From NCBI GenBank assembly GCA_009663005.1, contig CM018900.1:17718108-17735891 (forward strand): a DNA stretch of 17,784 bases, given 5' to 3'. The position numbers and the translations under genes are program-made. Shown here piece after piece: positions 1 through 8,795 of this stretch; positions within the stretch are counted from its first letter, which is position 1, and each line of letters starts with the position of its first letter. The stretch is from Actinidia chinensis. Taxonomy: Eukaryota; Streptophyta; Magnoliopsida; Ericales; Actinidiaceae. Below the pieces are notes generated by a model. That model was not told the origin of the DNA. It saw only the letters and a list, made by a program, of their open reading frames with translations, and searched no databases.

Positions 1-3000
1 GAGGCATTAGAAAACTTCACCAAAATGCTATTCCCAACAGGCCGCTTAAGTAGACCACTGGTCCCTTTCTCCACTATTGCAGAATTGCAGTAACTAATCA
101 TTTATGCAACATAGATTAGTTAATTATCGAAGCGAGGAAAACTCTTTTCACTCCGTTAATCTCCTCAAGAAATAAATAACAGGATTATATACCATTACAA
201 TATGAAAGCTGCACGAAACATTTTGGTGTGCCGCAAGATGACTATAGCATAAAAACAATGGCTTACAAGTCTTGATGCCATATAAAGAACACTCCTTAAG
301 AGAACGGGAAACAGAGGAAAACAAATATGACATATTAGTTTCTTTTCTAGATCTCGCTCAATCTATTAATTCGAGGGCCAAGTAATACATAAAACGGCCA
401 ATTAGTTTCAGGTATGCAAAACAGAAATAAACTGCAAGATACCTCCGCTAACGAGACTATAATAACATCATTCATCATCATCTAGCAGCATTTATTCTTT
501 AAGTATTCCCTCCGTCCAAACTTATTAGTCCATTTCAGGGAATTCAAGTTTTTAAGAAGTCAAAGATGCCACACTTTAAAAAAACTAACTTTCCAAAATT
601 ACCCTCCGACAATTGAAATTATCTAAAAGTAAAAAAATGGTTGTGTCGTATCAATTCAAAAGAAAAGCAGTAAAAGGGGAAATCCACAAAATTTTGGTAG
701 TTGACTTTTCAAAGTGGACAAATATTTTGGGACATCCAAAAAGTGAGAAGTGGACAAACAAATTGAGATGAATCACATATATAATAATATATTGTCTCCC
801 TTACTTTCAAAGAATGTATTTTACAGCTATGCCCTTATGTATTTACCCTAAATGTAGGATTTCTTGTAATGGAAATAAGTTGGTATGACTATGAAGGCTC
901 AACTTCGCTTTTCTTTCGTGCATAAACAATAACCAAATGATTCACCTTGAGAACAAAAAAAAAAGTACGCTGAATTAGCACCTATTAATGGGTGCCTAGG
1001 AGGGTAAAGATTGGGTACAGAAATAACCTTTAGCATAATATGCACAAAATGGTTGTCCTCAAGACTTGAACTCACAATGGGAGGCCAAGTCTTTGGCCTT
1101 GAACTAGTGGCTCCTACAACCTTGAGAATATACAATCCAATAAAAAAGTGAAAACAGATCTTTACTAAAGTGCCATTAGAATGGTGCACAATGCCTTCCG
1201 TTGTTTATTAGTGAACCCTAAAATCCAAATAGGAGTGTAGTTAAAGGTCAAAATACCAAATAAATTCTCAAGACATGAGTTAAAAAGCTCGCAAAAGATA
1301 ATAGAACACCTAATGAACCATCTAAATTCAAAATGAACAAATTGGATGACTTACCATTATACGCTTTAGAATGGAAAAAGTCTTTCCCAAAAGCACCACG
1401 GTCAAAATCATGAGCAGATGAGTTTGTTTGATAATTTCTATCATACGAGTCAAAGTGAATACGATTAAATGAAAATTTTCTATTTGAAGTATTTCTCCCT
1501 TCAGTACAATTCCAATAGAACACGCCAATCAAACCTCTCTCCAAATGCCCCACAACCAAACTGTTTCTTTAGAATGTATCTAATAACAAATAACCTAAAA
1601 TAAATTAAAGATCCTTCCCAGAGAAGAAGGGAAAAAAGAAAAAGGCAATACAGCATTCAAATATAGAACACAAGTACAAAAACTCTTTAAAATAAGCTGT
1701 TAAAAAAAAAGCTCGCAATTTTTTCCCCCAAAAGTCTGTAGATCTGAGGATCACAATTTCTTGACAGCCCAAAAAAGCGAAAAGAACCAACTCACTCTAT
1801 GTTTTGGGATTTGGAGGTTTCTCATACCTTCATTCCCGTTATAAATCTGGGTGATATTCAAGGAACAAAATTTCCATTGAGAAGTTGCTTGTTGGCTTGC
1901 TGTCTACTCTACGTTGTGATCCCCCCCTTCACTCTTCTACAAACTTTGTATGTTTTCCATTAAAAATGAACATTCCTTTTCTCTTACAGACCAAAACGAT
2001 CACTATCGGAATGATGACATTCTAGTATTTCCATCAAAGACATGGAACCATGATTGCAATTAAATGAATAGAATTTTGTAAAAAAAAAAATCAGTTTCTC
2101 GAGTTTGACAAATGTGATATGTAGTTGATGGTATTTTCTTATTGTATGCTAATATTATTCTTAATTTCTTATTAAAATCATTTACATTCGTTTTAATAAA
2201 ATTGATTTATTTGACAATTTTTAAAAATTTTACATGTTTGTTCAATTTGTCTGATTTTTTGATTTAAAGCTGTGTTTAATTTGAATACTTGCTGCATAGC
2301 ATAGTTGAATTATTACCTCTAGGATTTTACCTATAGTGGATGCCATTAAAATCATCCAGATTAGTACCTTGTGGAACTACCCAAAAAAAAAATCCATAAA
2401 TAATAACTTTGGACAGGCCTAAGGGTCGGTTAAAGAAAAAACCGAAATAAGAACCTGGAAAAAATACATGGCGTCAGGCCCTATCATGCTCAGCTGATTT
2501 TTCCCCACTCTCTGAACCAACATGTAGAAAGGATTGATCAAGAAAGAAAACCAATGAAACAGTGAAGCAAAGCCTTCGGGATTTGAAAATTTACCATTAT
2601 CCCCATCAACAGTCACCCCAAAGTGAAAGCACATTTCTGGTAGTTATACAAATTTAGAGGGTCCATCCTTGCCCAAATAAAGCACAATTAGGAAGTGGTT
2701 CGATGTATAGGATGAGAACAATCATGTGAATTGAAAGAACATTACTGCCCACAAATGTGTGACCCGACAGCAAAAGCTGTGAAATAGGGACATATGTTTC
2801 TTAACAAGTATTATACATGGCACTGGACATAGTGTGGATAGTAATTTTACTAAAAACCAAATCACAGGAGTAACTTACACAACTGAAATCAGGTTGCCTA
2901 GGTTTTTTTTTTTTATAGTATGCGCAGGTCATGCAGATCTTGCCGGTCAACTTTTTGAACCCAATATGTATAATCCCGTCTTCATTAAGGTTCTCTGATT

Positions 3001-4114
3001 AGATAAAAAACACCCAAATGTACATGTTCTTCTCACCTAAATCAAGAGATTAAATCCAAATCATCACCACAACAACTCCGCGTGATCAAAAACCTTTAAA
3101 AAGAAGCTAAGTTTGTCATTGAAGGAGGGCCAAACGATAGGAGAATAATCAAACTATAACTTCCAGCTTCGAACACTTGATGACTTCTTAAGGGGGTGGT
3201 ATTTATAGATGATTGTTCAAGTTTAAACGTATCTGTTTCTAACTAAAAGATGAACAACGTCCCAAAATAGGAATGCCAAATCGTTAAATAAAAAAATAGT
3301 CCTCTGCTAAGAGGAATGGCCCTGAAAGAAATAAAAACAAACTAAATAATCCAGCACCTTGATTACACAAACCAAAGCCGCTGAGTTGTTTTTGGATATT
3401 TGGTGGGGTGGGTGACACAGCATCGTGGCACGAAGGCTGTTGATCGGTTGTGGTTTTGATCTTTACCAAGAAAGCGAAAGCATTTTGATATTGTGGAAAA
3501 TGCCAGTTTTGGGGATTATTGCTTAGAGTTGATGCTAGCGTTTTTGAGGAGTAATTGAAAAATGAGCCGGAACCGATATGTGACATACGTGTGTTACTTA
3601 TTGGGAAGAATAAGAGAAATGCAAATGGTTTTACCGTCATGCCTTACCAATAACTGTCAAATTGGCCGCGCAACTGGAATGACCATGCTCCAAGTCTACA
3701 AGGCTAAACATTTGGACAATGGATAGGTAAATATTTAAAAAAAGAAGGAAAGAAGATAAGAAGAAAAGAGACGAAAGAAAGAAAGAAGCAATACATGACC
3801 CAAACGTAGCAGAAAATATTCAGACTGAACCTGGAGATTTTAACGCTCGTATAGTATGATCAATTATGTTCTTACAAGCCCCGTAGTAAGTAAATCAAAA
3901 TCGAACCAATTCCCATTCTTCTTGCATTCTTGGGTGGATACCATGAATAAGAAGGCCCAGTGGTGAGCAACTCTTCAATAGCACAGTCAAAAAGAGAGAT
4001 CGTAAGCCAGTACTGTTCGGTCAAGAATGACAAAAATCGGAATTGGAAATCTTTAGGCTCTGTGAAGCAAGAAGAAACCAGATTCCTCATGATGGAAAAA
4101 AGAAGCAGGTACAT
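1..4114 (-). CDS. Putative multi-exon gene, 5' part, product unknown
   Basis: I do not recognise the product. The support is a chain of open segments with splice signals on the minus strand that keep one reading frame. The exons are 4114-3876 (start ATG, first residues MYLLLFSIMRNL, donor GTAAGA), 3703-3648 (donor GTAAGG), 2636-2595 (donor GTAAAT), 1899-1828 (donor GTATGA), 1534-1355 (donor GTAAGT) and 73-1, which runs off the window. After the first intron, all joins are phase 1. An acceptor with a good pyrimidine tract just above 4114 suggests an intron in the 5' leader. The exon at 1534-1355 is rich in N, S, F and D, for example HFDSYDRNYQTNSSAHDF; its acceptor is weak, and a better one at 1560 would break the frame by one base. 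An alternative open segment at 3640-3284 would lie in the second intron. No domain or targeting signal can be named. A spliced non-coding RNA remains possible. Confidence 0.35.
504..779. mobile_element. Stowaway-like MITE (Tc1/mariner type)
   Basis: The element starts after a TA at 504-505 with TTCCCTCCGTCC, the terminal signature of plant Stowaway MITEs. The far end, before a TA at 778-779, is a degenerate inverted copy: about 15 of 26 bases match the reverse complement of the first 26. Length is about 272 bases and no coding capacity is seen. The inner phrase AAGTGGACAAACAAATTG is typical of such elements just inside the terminus. It lies in the inferred last intron of the minus-strand gene. 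The decayed right end suggests an old insertion. Confidence 0.75.
944..1128 (-). mobile_element. tRNA-derived SINE with target site duplication
   Basis: On the minus strand a body of about 165 bases (1118-954) is flanked by perfect 10-base direct repeats, TTCTCAAGGT, at 1128-1119 and 953-944. Inside it, AGTTCAAGTCT (1072-1062) matches the internal RNA polymerase III B box (GGTTCRANNCC) of tRNA-derived SINEs. A possible, weaker A box lies near the 5' end around 1118-1100. The 3' end is a run of ten T, as in plant SINEs of the T-tailed kind. An open frame crosses it but is not a gene. It was inserted in the inferred last intron of the minus-strand gene. Confidence 0.8.
1900..2594. other. Inferred intron, AT-rich, no gene seen
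   Basis: This stretch between two candidate exons is AT-rich, with runs of A and T and stops in all frames. Nothing recognisable is present apart from a weak open segment near 2419-2595 on the minus strand. That segment continues past the GTAAAT donor and is best read as intron. Confidence 0.3.
3284..3640 (-). other. Open segment of unclear status (possible alternative exon)
   Basis: The minus strand is open for 118 codons here, with an S/N/Q/P/T-rich composition (for example SHIGSGSFFNYSSKTLAS) that looks more protein-like than the surrounding intron. It begins just after the GTAAGG donor at 3647, so in the main model it is intronic. A possible donor CAAG/GTGCTG near 3355 would also be phase 1, so it could be an alternative exon. 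No family is recognised. Confidence 0.25.
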
Positions 4115-4390
4115 TGTGACGTGAACCTGAAAATAGAATGATCAAAAAAACCGATCTAAAGATTGGTGAATTGGTTTTCTTGAAAGATTTGACGAGGAGA
4201 GAGACACACGCAGAGTTTACAGTTTGAGAGAATGAAGCGAGAAGCGAAAGAGATTGGAGAATTTGAGATAGACAAAATAGACCGAACTGATTCACTGCGG
4301 ATCTGATCGCAGAGAAAGGTAACATTGTGACGTGAAATCGAATGATCACTCAAGATTGGTGAATTGGTTCTTTAGTATTTGATAGAGAGA
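4112..4390. repeat. Diverged direct duplication in the leader region
   Basis: Two related stretches occur at about 4112-4200 and 4320-4390. Each has CATTGTGACGTGAA, then GAATGATCA, then AAGATTGGTGAATTGGTT and a GA-rich tail. They are roughly 205 bases apart. They lie downstream of the TATA box of the minus-strand gene, so they would be in its 5' leader or first intron. Confidence 0.7.
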
Positions 4391-4394
4391 GGAG

Positions 4395-4424
4395 AGGGGT
4401 GGGGGTGGGTGGGGGGGGGGGGGG
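4395..4424 (+). other. G-run, G-quadruplex-capable
   Basis: The plus strand reads GGGG, T, GGGGG, T, GGG, T and then about 14 G. This satisfies the usual four-G-run rule for a G-quadruplex. On the minus strand, the presumed transcript of the neighbouring gene, it is a C-run in the 5' leader, so the G-rich strand would be the template. Homopolymer length may be a sequencing artefact. Confidence 0.7.
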
Positions 4425-4445
4425 TGTTTAGGTTTGTAACACAGA

Positions 4446-4500
4446 TGGGATCGGAAGAGAGAGAGAAGAACTGTGAAGAGAGATTGAAAGAGAGAGAGAG
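4446..4500. repeat. GA/CT microsatellite tract in 5' leader
   Basis: The plus strand is largely GA dinucleotides, interrupted in the middle. On the minus strand it is a CT-rich tract just downstream of the proximal TATA box, a common composition for plant 5' leaders. Related GA runs recur at 4627-4652 and 4739-4765. Confidence 0.75.
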
Positions 4501-4528
4501 GCCGTACCAGTGAAGTCCTGGGTGATGG

Positions 4529-4541
4529 GGATTTATAGAAT
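4529..4541 (-). promoter_or_regulatory. Proximal TATA box, minus strand
   Basis: The minus strand reads TTCTATAAATCCCC, a near-consensus plant TATA box. About 30 bases downstream the sequence becomes a CT-rich leader, which places a transcription start near 4505. The first ATG after that point is at 4325, and the ATG of the spliced model is at 4114. Confidence 0.6.
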
Positions 4542-4581
4542 CGGGCGTTTCCGTTTTTCACAAACTGTTTCCAGCCTGGCC

Positions 4582-4765
4582 AAATTGAAATATACCCGTT
4601 AAGAGTCTGAACCGAATTGATTCTTGAAGATTTGAGAGAGAGAGAGAGAGAGAAATCTGAACGGAATTGATTCTTTAAGATTTGAGCGAGATTGAAATAT
4701 AACCGTCAAGAGTCTGAATCGAACTGATTCTTGAAGATGAGAGAGAGAGAGAGTTAGAGAGAGAT
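4582..4765. repeat. Short tandem repeats with GA runs
   Basis: Three diverged copies of a unit built as ATTGAAATATA, then AGTCTGAACCGAATTGATTC, then TTGAAGAT plus a GA run. They lie at about 4582-4652, 4653-4688 (short, missing the first part) and 4689-4755. They sit between the proximal and distal TATA-like motifs and are upstream of the likely transcription start of the minus-strand gene. Confidence 0.75.
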
Positions 4766-4814
4766 CTCTAAAGAAGAAACTGCTCGAGATACAGAGAGTG
4801 TGCCGGTGTGGTGG

Positions 4815-4827
4815 ATCTTATAGGTAT
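4815..4827 (-). promoter_or_regulatory. Distal TATA-like motif in duplicated promoter
   Basis: The minus strand reads ACCTATAAGATCC. Its surroundings resemble those of the proximal TATA box. Both have a TTCCG-type block on the upstream side (TTTTCCGTTTTCAC on the plus strand here, TTTCCGTTTTTCAC near the proximal one) and a GA-rich stretch downstream. This suggests that the promoter core was duplicated about 285 bases apart. Activity is inferred only. Confidence 0.4.
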
Positions 4828-4847
4828 CGGATTTTCCGTTTTCACAT

Positions 4848-5315
4848 TAATGGTACGTTTGGCTAACCGGATATCGAAGGGGAAAATTTTTTTTCCGGAT
4901 ATTTTTTTACTCCCGGCGTTTGAGGCTGGTGGATATGAAAACGATATTTATTGCCACCTGCAAATTATGCCTTAATATGCCCCGGAGGTGGAATAAATGC
5001 GGATAAGTTTTTTTGGGTAGCCTAGACCCTAACGAAAAAAGGTTATCCGAGGATAAGGGGTGGGAATAAAAAAAAGAAATAAATACAGAGAAATAAATGT
5101 ATAATTTTTTTTAGTATATAGGAGAGAATAAATATATATTTTAATAACTAAATATTTTATATTTGTTTTCTCTCTATATATTTTCTTCTTATCCTCCACC
5201 CTTATCCACCTATTTTAAAAGTATCCAAACACAAATTAAAATTATCCCCCGCTCAAATTTATCCCCTTTACAATATTCCCCTCCCATATCTCCCGCCAAC
5301 AAAACGAAGCCCTAA
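4848..5315. mobile_element. Tourist-like (PIF/Harbinger) foldback MITE
   Basis: The body at 4851-5312 is flanked by TAA at 4848-4850 and 5313-5315, the target duplication of PIF/Harbinger elements. The left end (GGTACGTTTGGCTAAC) and the reverse complement of the right end (GGCTTCGTTTTGTTGG) are similar, and the likeness continues inward through GATATC-GAAGGGGAA and GATATGGGAGGGGAA. Further in, GGATAAGGGGTGGGAATAA near 5052-5070 pairs with a matching inverted block near 5188-5207, around an AT-rich centre. No coding capacity is seen. It borders the distal promoter copy of the minus-strand gene. Confidence 0.65.
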
Positions 5316-6179
5316 GCAAAGCGCGATTGTAGGGGGAAAAATAAGTATGAAAAATTATAAAAGAAGCCACAAGGTTTGATATTGTAAAGAAATTAAATTT
5401 TATATTTTATATTCTCAAATTAAACCCATATTTTTTTAATGTGTCACACGTTTCCAAAGTATATGCTAATCTACGCCGCTGTGAACTTTATGTCACTAAA
5501 TAGTTTCCACAGAAAAAACACCAAATAATTTTAAAAAATGACATCAATACATACGATGTTGGACCACCTTTAAAGTCCATATCACTTCAATTTTTGCTTA
5601 AAATCTAATTTTGGTTTCCATCTAATTATATCACACACTCTTCCCTCTCGTTTGAATTAATGTCCATAAGTGTAAGATAATATATTTTAAAAGAGTCCAG
5701 GAGTGCAAACGTCACTTCTCTTAAATTATTTTTGCAAGAACAACTTAATGTCGCCAAGATAAATAAACGAAGATTGTACAAATGATATATGGTTCACAAT
5801 GTGACAACTTAAAAATTCTAGAATTTAACTAATTAAAATTAAAAAATTACGGTAATTTTTCAAAAAGGCCAAAAACATTGGGAAAAAAACTTAAAAAAAA
5901 ACTTATAGATTTTTTTCGTTTTAGTAATTTTTTCTCAAATTATATGATTTTTTACATTTTCGAACTAATTTTCGTCATAAGAGTGTTCCGCTCTCTATTT
6001 TTGCCGCAAAGTGTTGAGATAGCGATGGCCTACCACCATGAGATCTATTTTAAAAAGAAACAGAAATCCAAACGCATACACAACAAAGCCACTTTTAAGG
6101 TCACTTAAAACTATATTTATCAAGTCACGAAATAAAAATACCAACCACACTCAAAAAACTGCATGACAAAAATAGAAAC
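5316..6179. other. AT-rich intergenic stretch, no gene seen
   Basis: I see no gene, RNA or clear element here. A plus-strand frame at 5878-6108 is K/F-rich and comes from low-complexity AT sequence, so I do not treat it as coding. Confidence 0.6.
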
Positions 6180-6490
6180 TACACCGTCACTGACCACTGC
6201 ACCACTAGGCCAAGGGGACGTACTTGGGTGCAAAAACTAACGAACATCCCACTAAGAATGTTACAAAGGCGGAGAACTGGGGTTGTGCCCACTGACCACC
6301 CTAATGTTACCCCTTTGGCCAAAACCGACTAATAATCCACTAGAAGGGGACAGAGGCGAGGACTAGGAAACTCGAGGTTTAGGGGACCTGAGTCGACCCT
6401 TTTGACCTACCGTCTTGACAATGGCCATTTCTCGAGATGTGGAACGAGTCATTTCCATTGTTGTTGGTGGCGTAGGCGGATTGTGACGTG
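6180..6490. other. GC-richer block of unknown origin
   Basis: This block of about 300 bases is visibly richer in G and C than the DNA on both sides. The minus strand contains CTTGGCCTAGTGGTGCAGTGG (about 6192-6212), which resembles a tRNA-type A box. No B box follows at the expected distance, so I cannot call it a SINE or tRNA. A plus-strand frame at 6402-6599 is not convincing. It may be a fragment of a transposon or of a dead gene. Confidence 0.4.
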
Positions 6491-6786
6491 TCAAAATGAC
6501 TTGAATTATATTGTAAAAACCCACATATCACGTTCTGGAATTTATTATTATACTCAAATACTGCATACTGTGACTAAGCCAATAAGTCATATGTTATAAA
6601 TGTAAATAGACAGCAAAATCCGATAACCTAAAATGTGAAGAGTTAGTTGATACTAGCAGGAAAATTGTGCAAAGTAACATTCTTATTTTTTTTTTTATTT
6701 TTTAAGTCATGTTTGGAAACACACTGCGAGTATATATTTGTGGAGAAATTTAGGAAAAAGAAAGAAGGGCATGTCTTGCAAATTAA

Positions 6787-6788
<2 letters not shown>

Positions 6789-6817
<29 letters not shown>
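6789..6817. repeat. TA dinucleotide microsatellite
   Basis: About 14 uninterrupted TA units. The overlapping short frames on both strands (YIYIYI-type peptides) are products of this repeat and not genes. Confidence 0.95.
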
Positions 6818-6820
<3 letters not shown>

Positions 6821-7223
6821 AACAAGCCTTGGGATCTTTACGAAATCTTTTTTTTATATTTTATTCCTGTTGACTAAATGGACTTAAAATTTCTTAAAAT
6901 CGCTTAACTTTGATACAGTTAAATAAAGAGAAAAAGAGCTATTTTTTCATTTATAACAGTTGTCTTTAGTGTATTTCTTTCCAAATCTGACCAGTTTCCA
7001 TTATTAGCCCATCCCCTCCCCCCCCCGCCCCCTTCAAAATTAGAATTCACTTAATAAGTGGCGGAAAAAATCAAGACACAAATTTGGAAAAAAAATACCA
7101 ATGCATTCAAACTAGTTTTGGGAAAGTTCAAAGTCAAGCAAGTGGATGAAATCATGAAATAAAAATAAATCTCTAAATGAATTACTATTCGAGTCTACGT
7201 GAGGTCACTGGATGCTTATCTGG
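6818..7223. other. AT-rich stretch, no gene; missing phytocyanin second exon
   Basis: Nothing recognisable is present apart from a C-run near 7015-7031. This is where a second exon should follow the phytocyanin fragment on the minus strand. None of its expected features (the FHNV-type His, or the C-G-V-P-G-H-C motif) is visible. Confidence 0.5.
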
Positions 7224-7600
7224 CTATTAACTTTAATATCGTTATCGAGATCAAATAAAAGAAACGTACATATGATGTCACCAACATGAAAGGTCTTAGT
7301 AGCAGCCTGACTCTTGTAATTTATGTGACTAGCATTGGTCCAACCAATAGAGTCACCAAATTTGTACATTGCACCCGTTGACATTCCACAAACTCCCATT
7401 ACCACCATTATTAACTTTAACATCGTTATCGAGATCAAATAAAAGAAATATGATATCACCAACATGAAATGTCTTAGAAACAACCCCTAACTTTGTAATC
7501 AATGTGCGTAACGTTGGTTCCAACCAAAATAGATCACAAAAGGGGGACACGGCACCCAGGGAGGAACAATCCACAAAACGCCCAATACCACTATCGAGTG
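7224..7600 (-). pseudogene. Tandemly duplicated phytocyanin (mavicyanin-like) exon 1 fragments
   Basis: Phytocyanins are secreted or membrane-anchored plant blue copper proteins. On the minus strand, copy B (about 7407-7224) reads VVMGVCGMSTGAMYKFGDS, then IGWTN and KTFHVGDII. This is the end of a signal peptide followed by the start of the plastocyanin-like domain, with the family's GDS-GW and F-VGD-I motifs. Copy A (about 7600-7408) repeats the same roughly 185-base unit but is frameshifted in the GDS-GW part; only KTFHVGDII is clean. Both continue into an identical tail, LLFDLDND, where functional family members carry the first copper ligand His; here Asp takes its place. Copy B has an extra GTACGT at the usual exon-intron boundary. 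The Cys-His-Met/Gln ligand region is absent, so no functional copper site can form. I infer a decayed, duplicated first exon. Confidence 0.75.
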
Positions 7601-7743
7601 AGGAGTGAGTGAGAGGAAGTCAGGGAATCAATGTTGATGGTGATATATAACTGTGGATCAAGGGCCAACTTTAGTGATAATAATTTTTTAATCACCAAAT
7701 TTTTCCGGGAAGAAAAATCAAATTCCATATCAATTGATTCACT

Positions 7744-7864
7744 TCACTTTTTTAAAAAGGTTTTGGTGGATAAGAGCCTGAACAATTTCAGTACTAATAC
7801 ATATTTTTCGGAAACAAGTCAAATCTATGTCATTTTTGTTTCACTTTTTAAAAAGGTTTGGTGA
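7744..7864 (+). repeat. Short direct repeat
   Basis: The phrase CACTTTTTTAAAAAGGTTTTGGTG near 7745-7768 recurs with slight shortening near 7842-7863. The copies are about 97 bases apart. An overlapping frame (7631-7864) has no recognisable protein features. Confidence 0.6.
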
Positions 7865-7914
7865 TCGTTGACCCGTAATATTGGTATTCTGCACAATACG
7901 GCTTTGACACAGTT

Positions 7915-8167
7915 ATTTTTATAGGAAAATGCTAAAGGTGTCCACTTTTTTTATATTAATTTTGTACAATAAATATAACACAATGTGGTTTATCCGAATA
8001 AATACAAAACGACGTCGTTTCTACTTATATTTTAACGTTTTTTTTCATAAAATAGAAACGTAGTTTGACATTTTCTTCGGGTTAAAAACTACGGCCGTTT
8101 TGGCATTTGTTGTACAAAATATTGACTTCTAAAACGCGTGGTAACATAGTATTTTTCCGTTTTTATA
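7915..8167. mobile_element. Mutator-like MITE with 9-base target duplication
   Basis: The body at 7924-8158 (235 bases) is flanked by ATTTTTATA (7915-7923) and GTTTTTATA (8159-8167), a 9-base duplication with one mismatch, the size made by Mutator-type transposases. The termini begin GGAAAATGCTA and, inverted, GGAAAAATACTA. A further inverted pair, ATTTTGTACAATAAAT and its near-complement ending at about 8121, matches at 15 of 16 bases. No coding capacity is present. Inside lies the perfect palindrome AAACGACGTCGTTT (8007-8020). Confidence 0.7.
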
Positions 8168-8795
8168 TATATGGCAAAAGTTAGCATAGTTGGAAAATGG
8201 TTTGGTAAGGTAAGGATTGACTATGAAAATCTAGATAAAATCACAACTCATTTTAATATCAATTTATCTTTCGCTATTTATAGTTGTTGAAAATATATTT
8301 GACCTTAATTTAATAATTGAGGATTTTCACTTGAGATTATTTTTTTTCTCAAAAATATACCAATTTTCTGTAAAGTGTGAGACCCACATAAGTTTTATTG
8401 AATAGACAAAAACTTTTTAATTTAGATATATTTTGATCTTTAATCATTTTTAGTAGGACTCACACTACAAAAAAACTCTAAAATTAAAACACATATTTAT
8501 TTTCCTTCGTTTTTTCAAAATAACAAAAATTTTTCAAATCATGTAATTTTAATTTATAGCAATGTATCTTTCGTTAGGCCATGCAAGGTATCTTTTATCT
8601 GACGTTTATATTTTATATATTTTTTAAATTATAAAATTTTAATAAGTACGCTTAAGCTGTGATTTTTTTTTTTACGTAAACCCACTCACAAGTAATACTA
8701 GTGCTTCTAAGAAAACTAATATGTTAAACTAACGATCTGCTGACAAGCCTGTCGTACACGTAAAGTTACGTCTTATGTTCATCTTCCTACTGTAG
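8168..8795. other. AT-rich stretch, no gene seen
   Basis: Stops occur in all frames and T/A runs are frequent. No element, RNA or protein family is recognised. Confidence 0.6.

Noticed and set aside
899..1189. Minus-strand open frame with VVGATSSRPKTWPPIVSSS.
   Set aside because: It is the SINE body read as protein; the element ends, B box and target duplication explain it.
5878..6108. Plus-strand open frame of 76 codons starting MGKKLKKKLIDFF.
   Set aside because: It is composed of AT-rich low-complexity sequence with no domain, no promoter and no splice context.
6188..6218. tRNA-like A box on the minus strand.
   Set aside because: There is no B box at the expected distance and no cloverleaf can be drawn.
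6181..6490. Reading the complement of this block left to right without reversing it gives protein-like strings.
   Set aside because: That orientation is not a physical strand. The effect can arise by chance in a GC-richer block, and no mechanism or second line of evidence supports it.
6643..6877. Short open frames on both strands across the TA repeat.
   Set aside because: They are translations of the microsatellite and its flanks.
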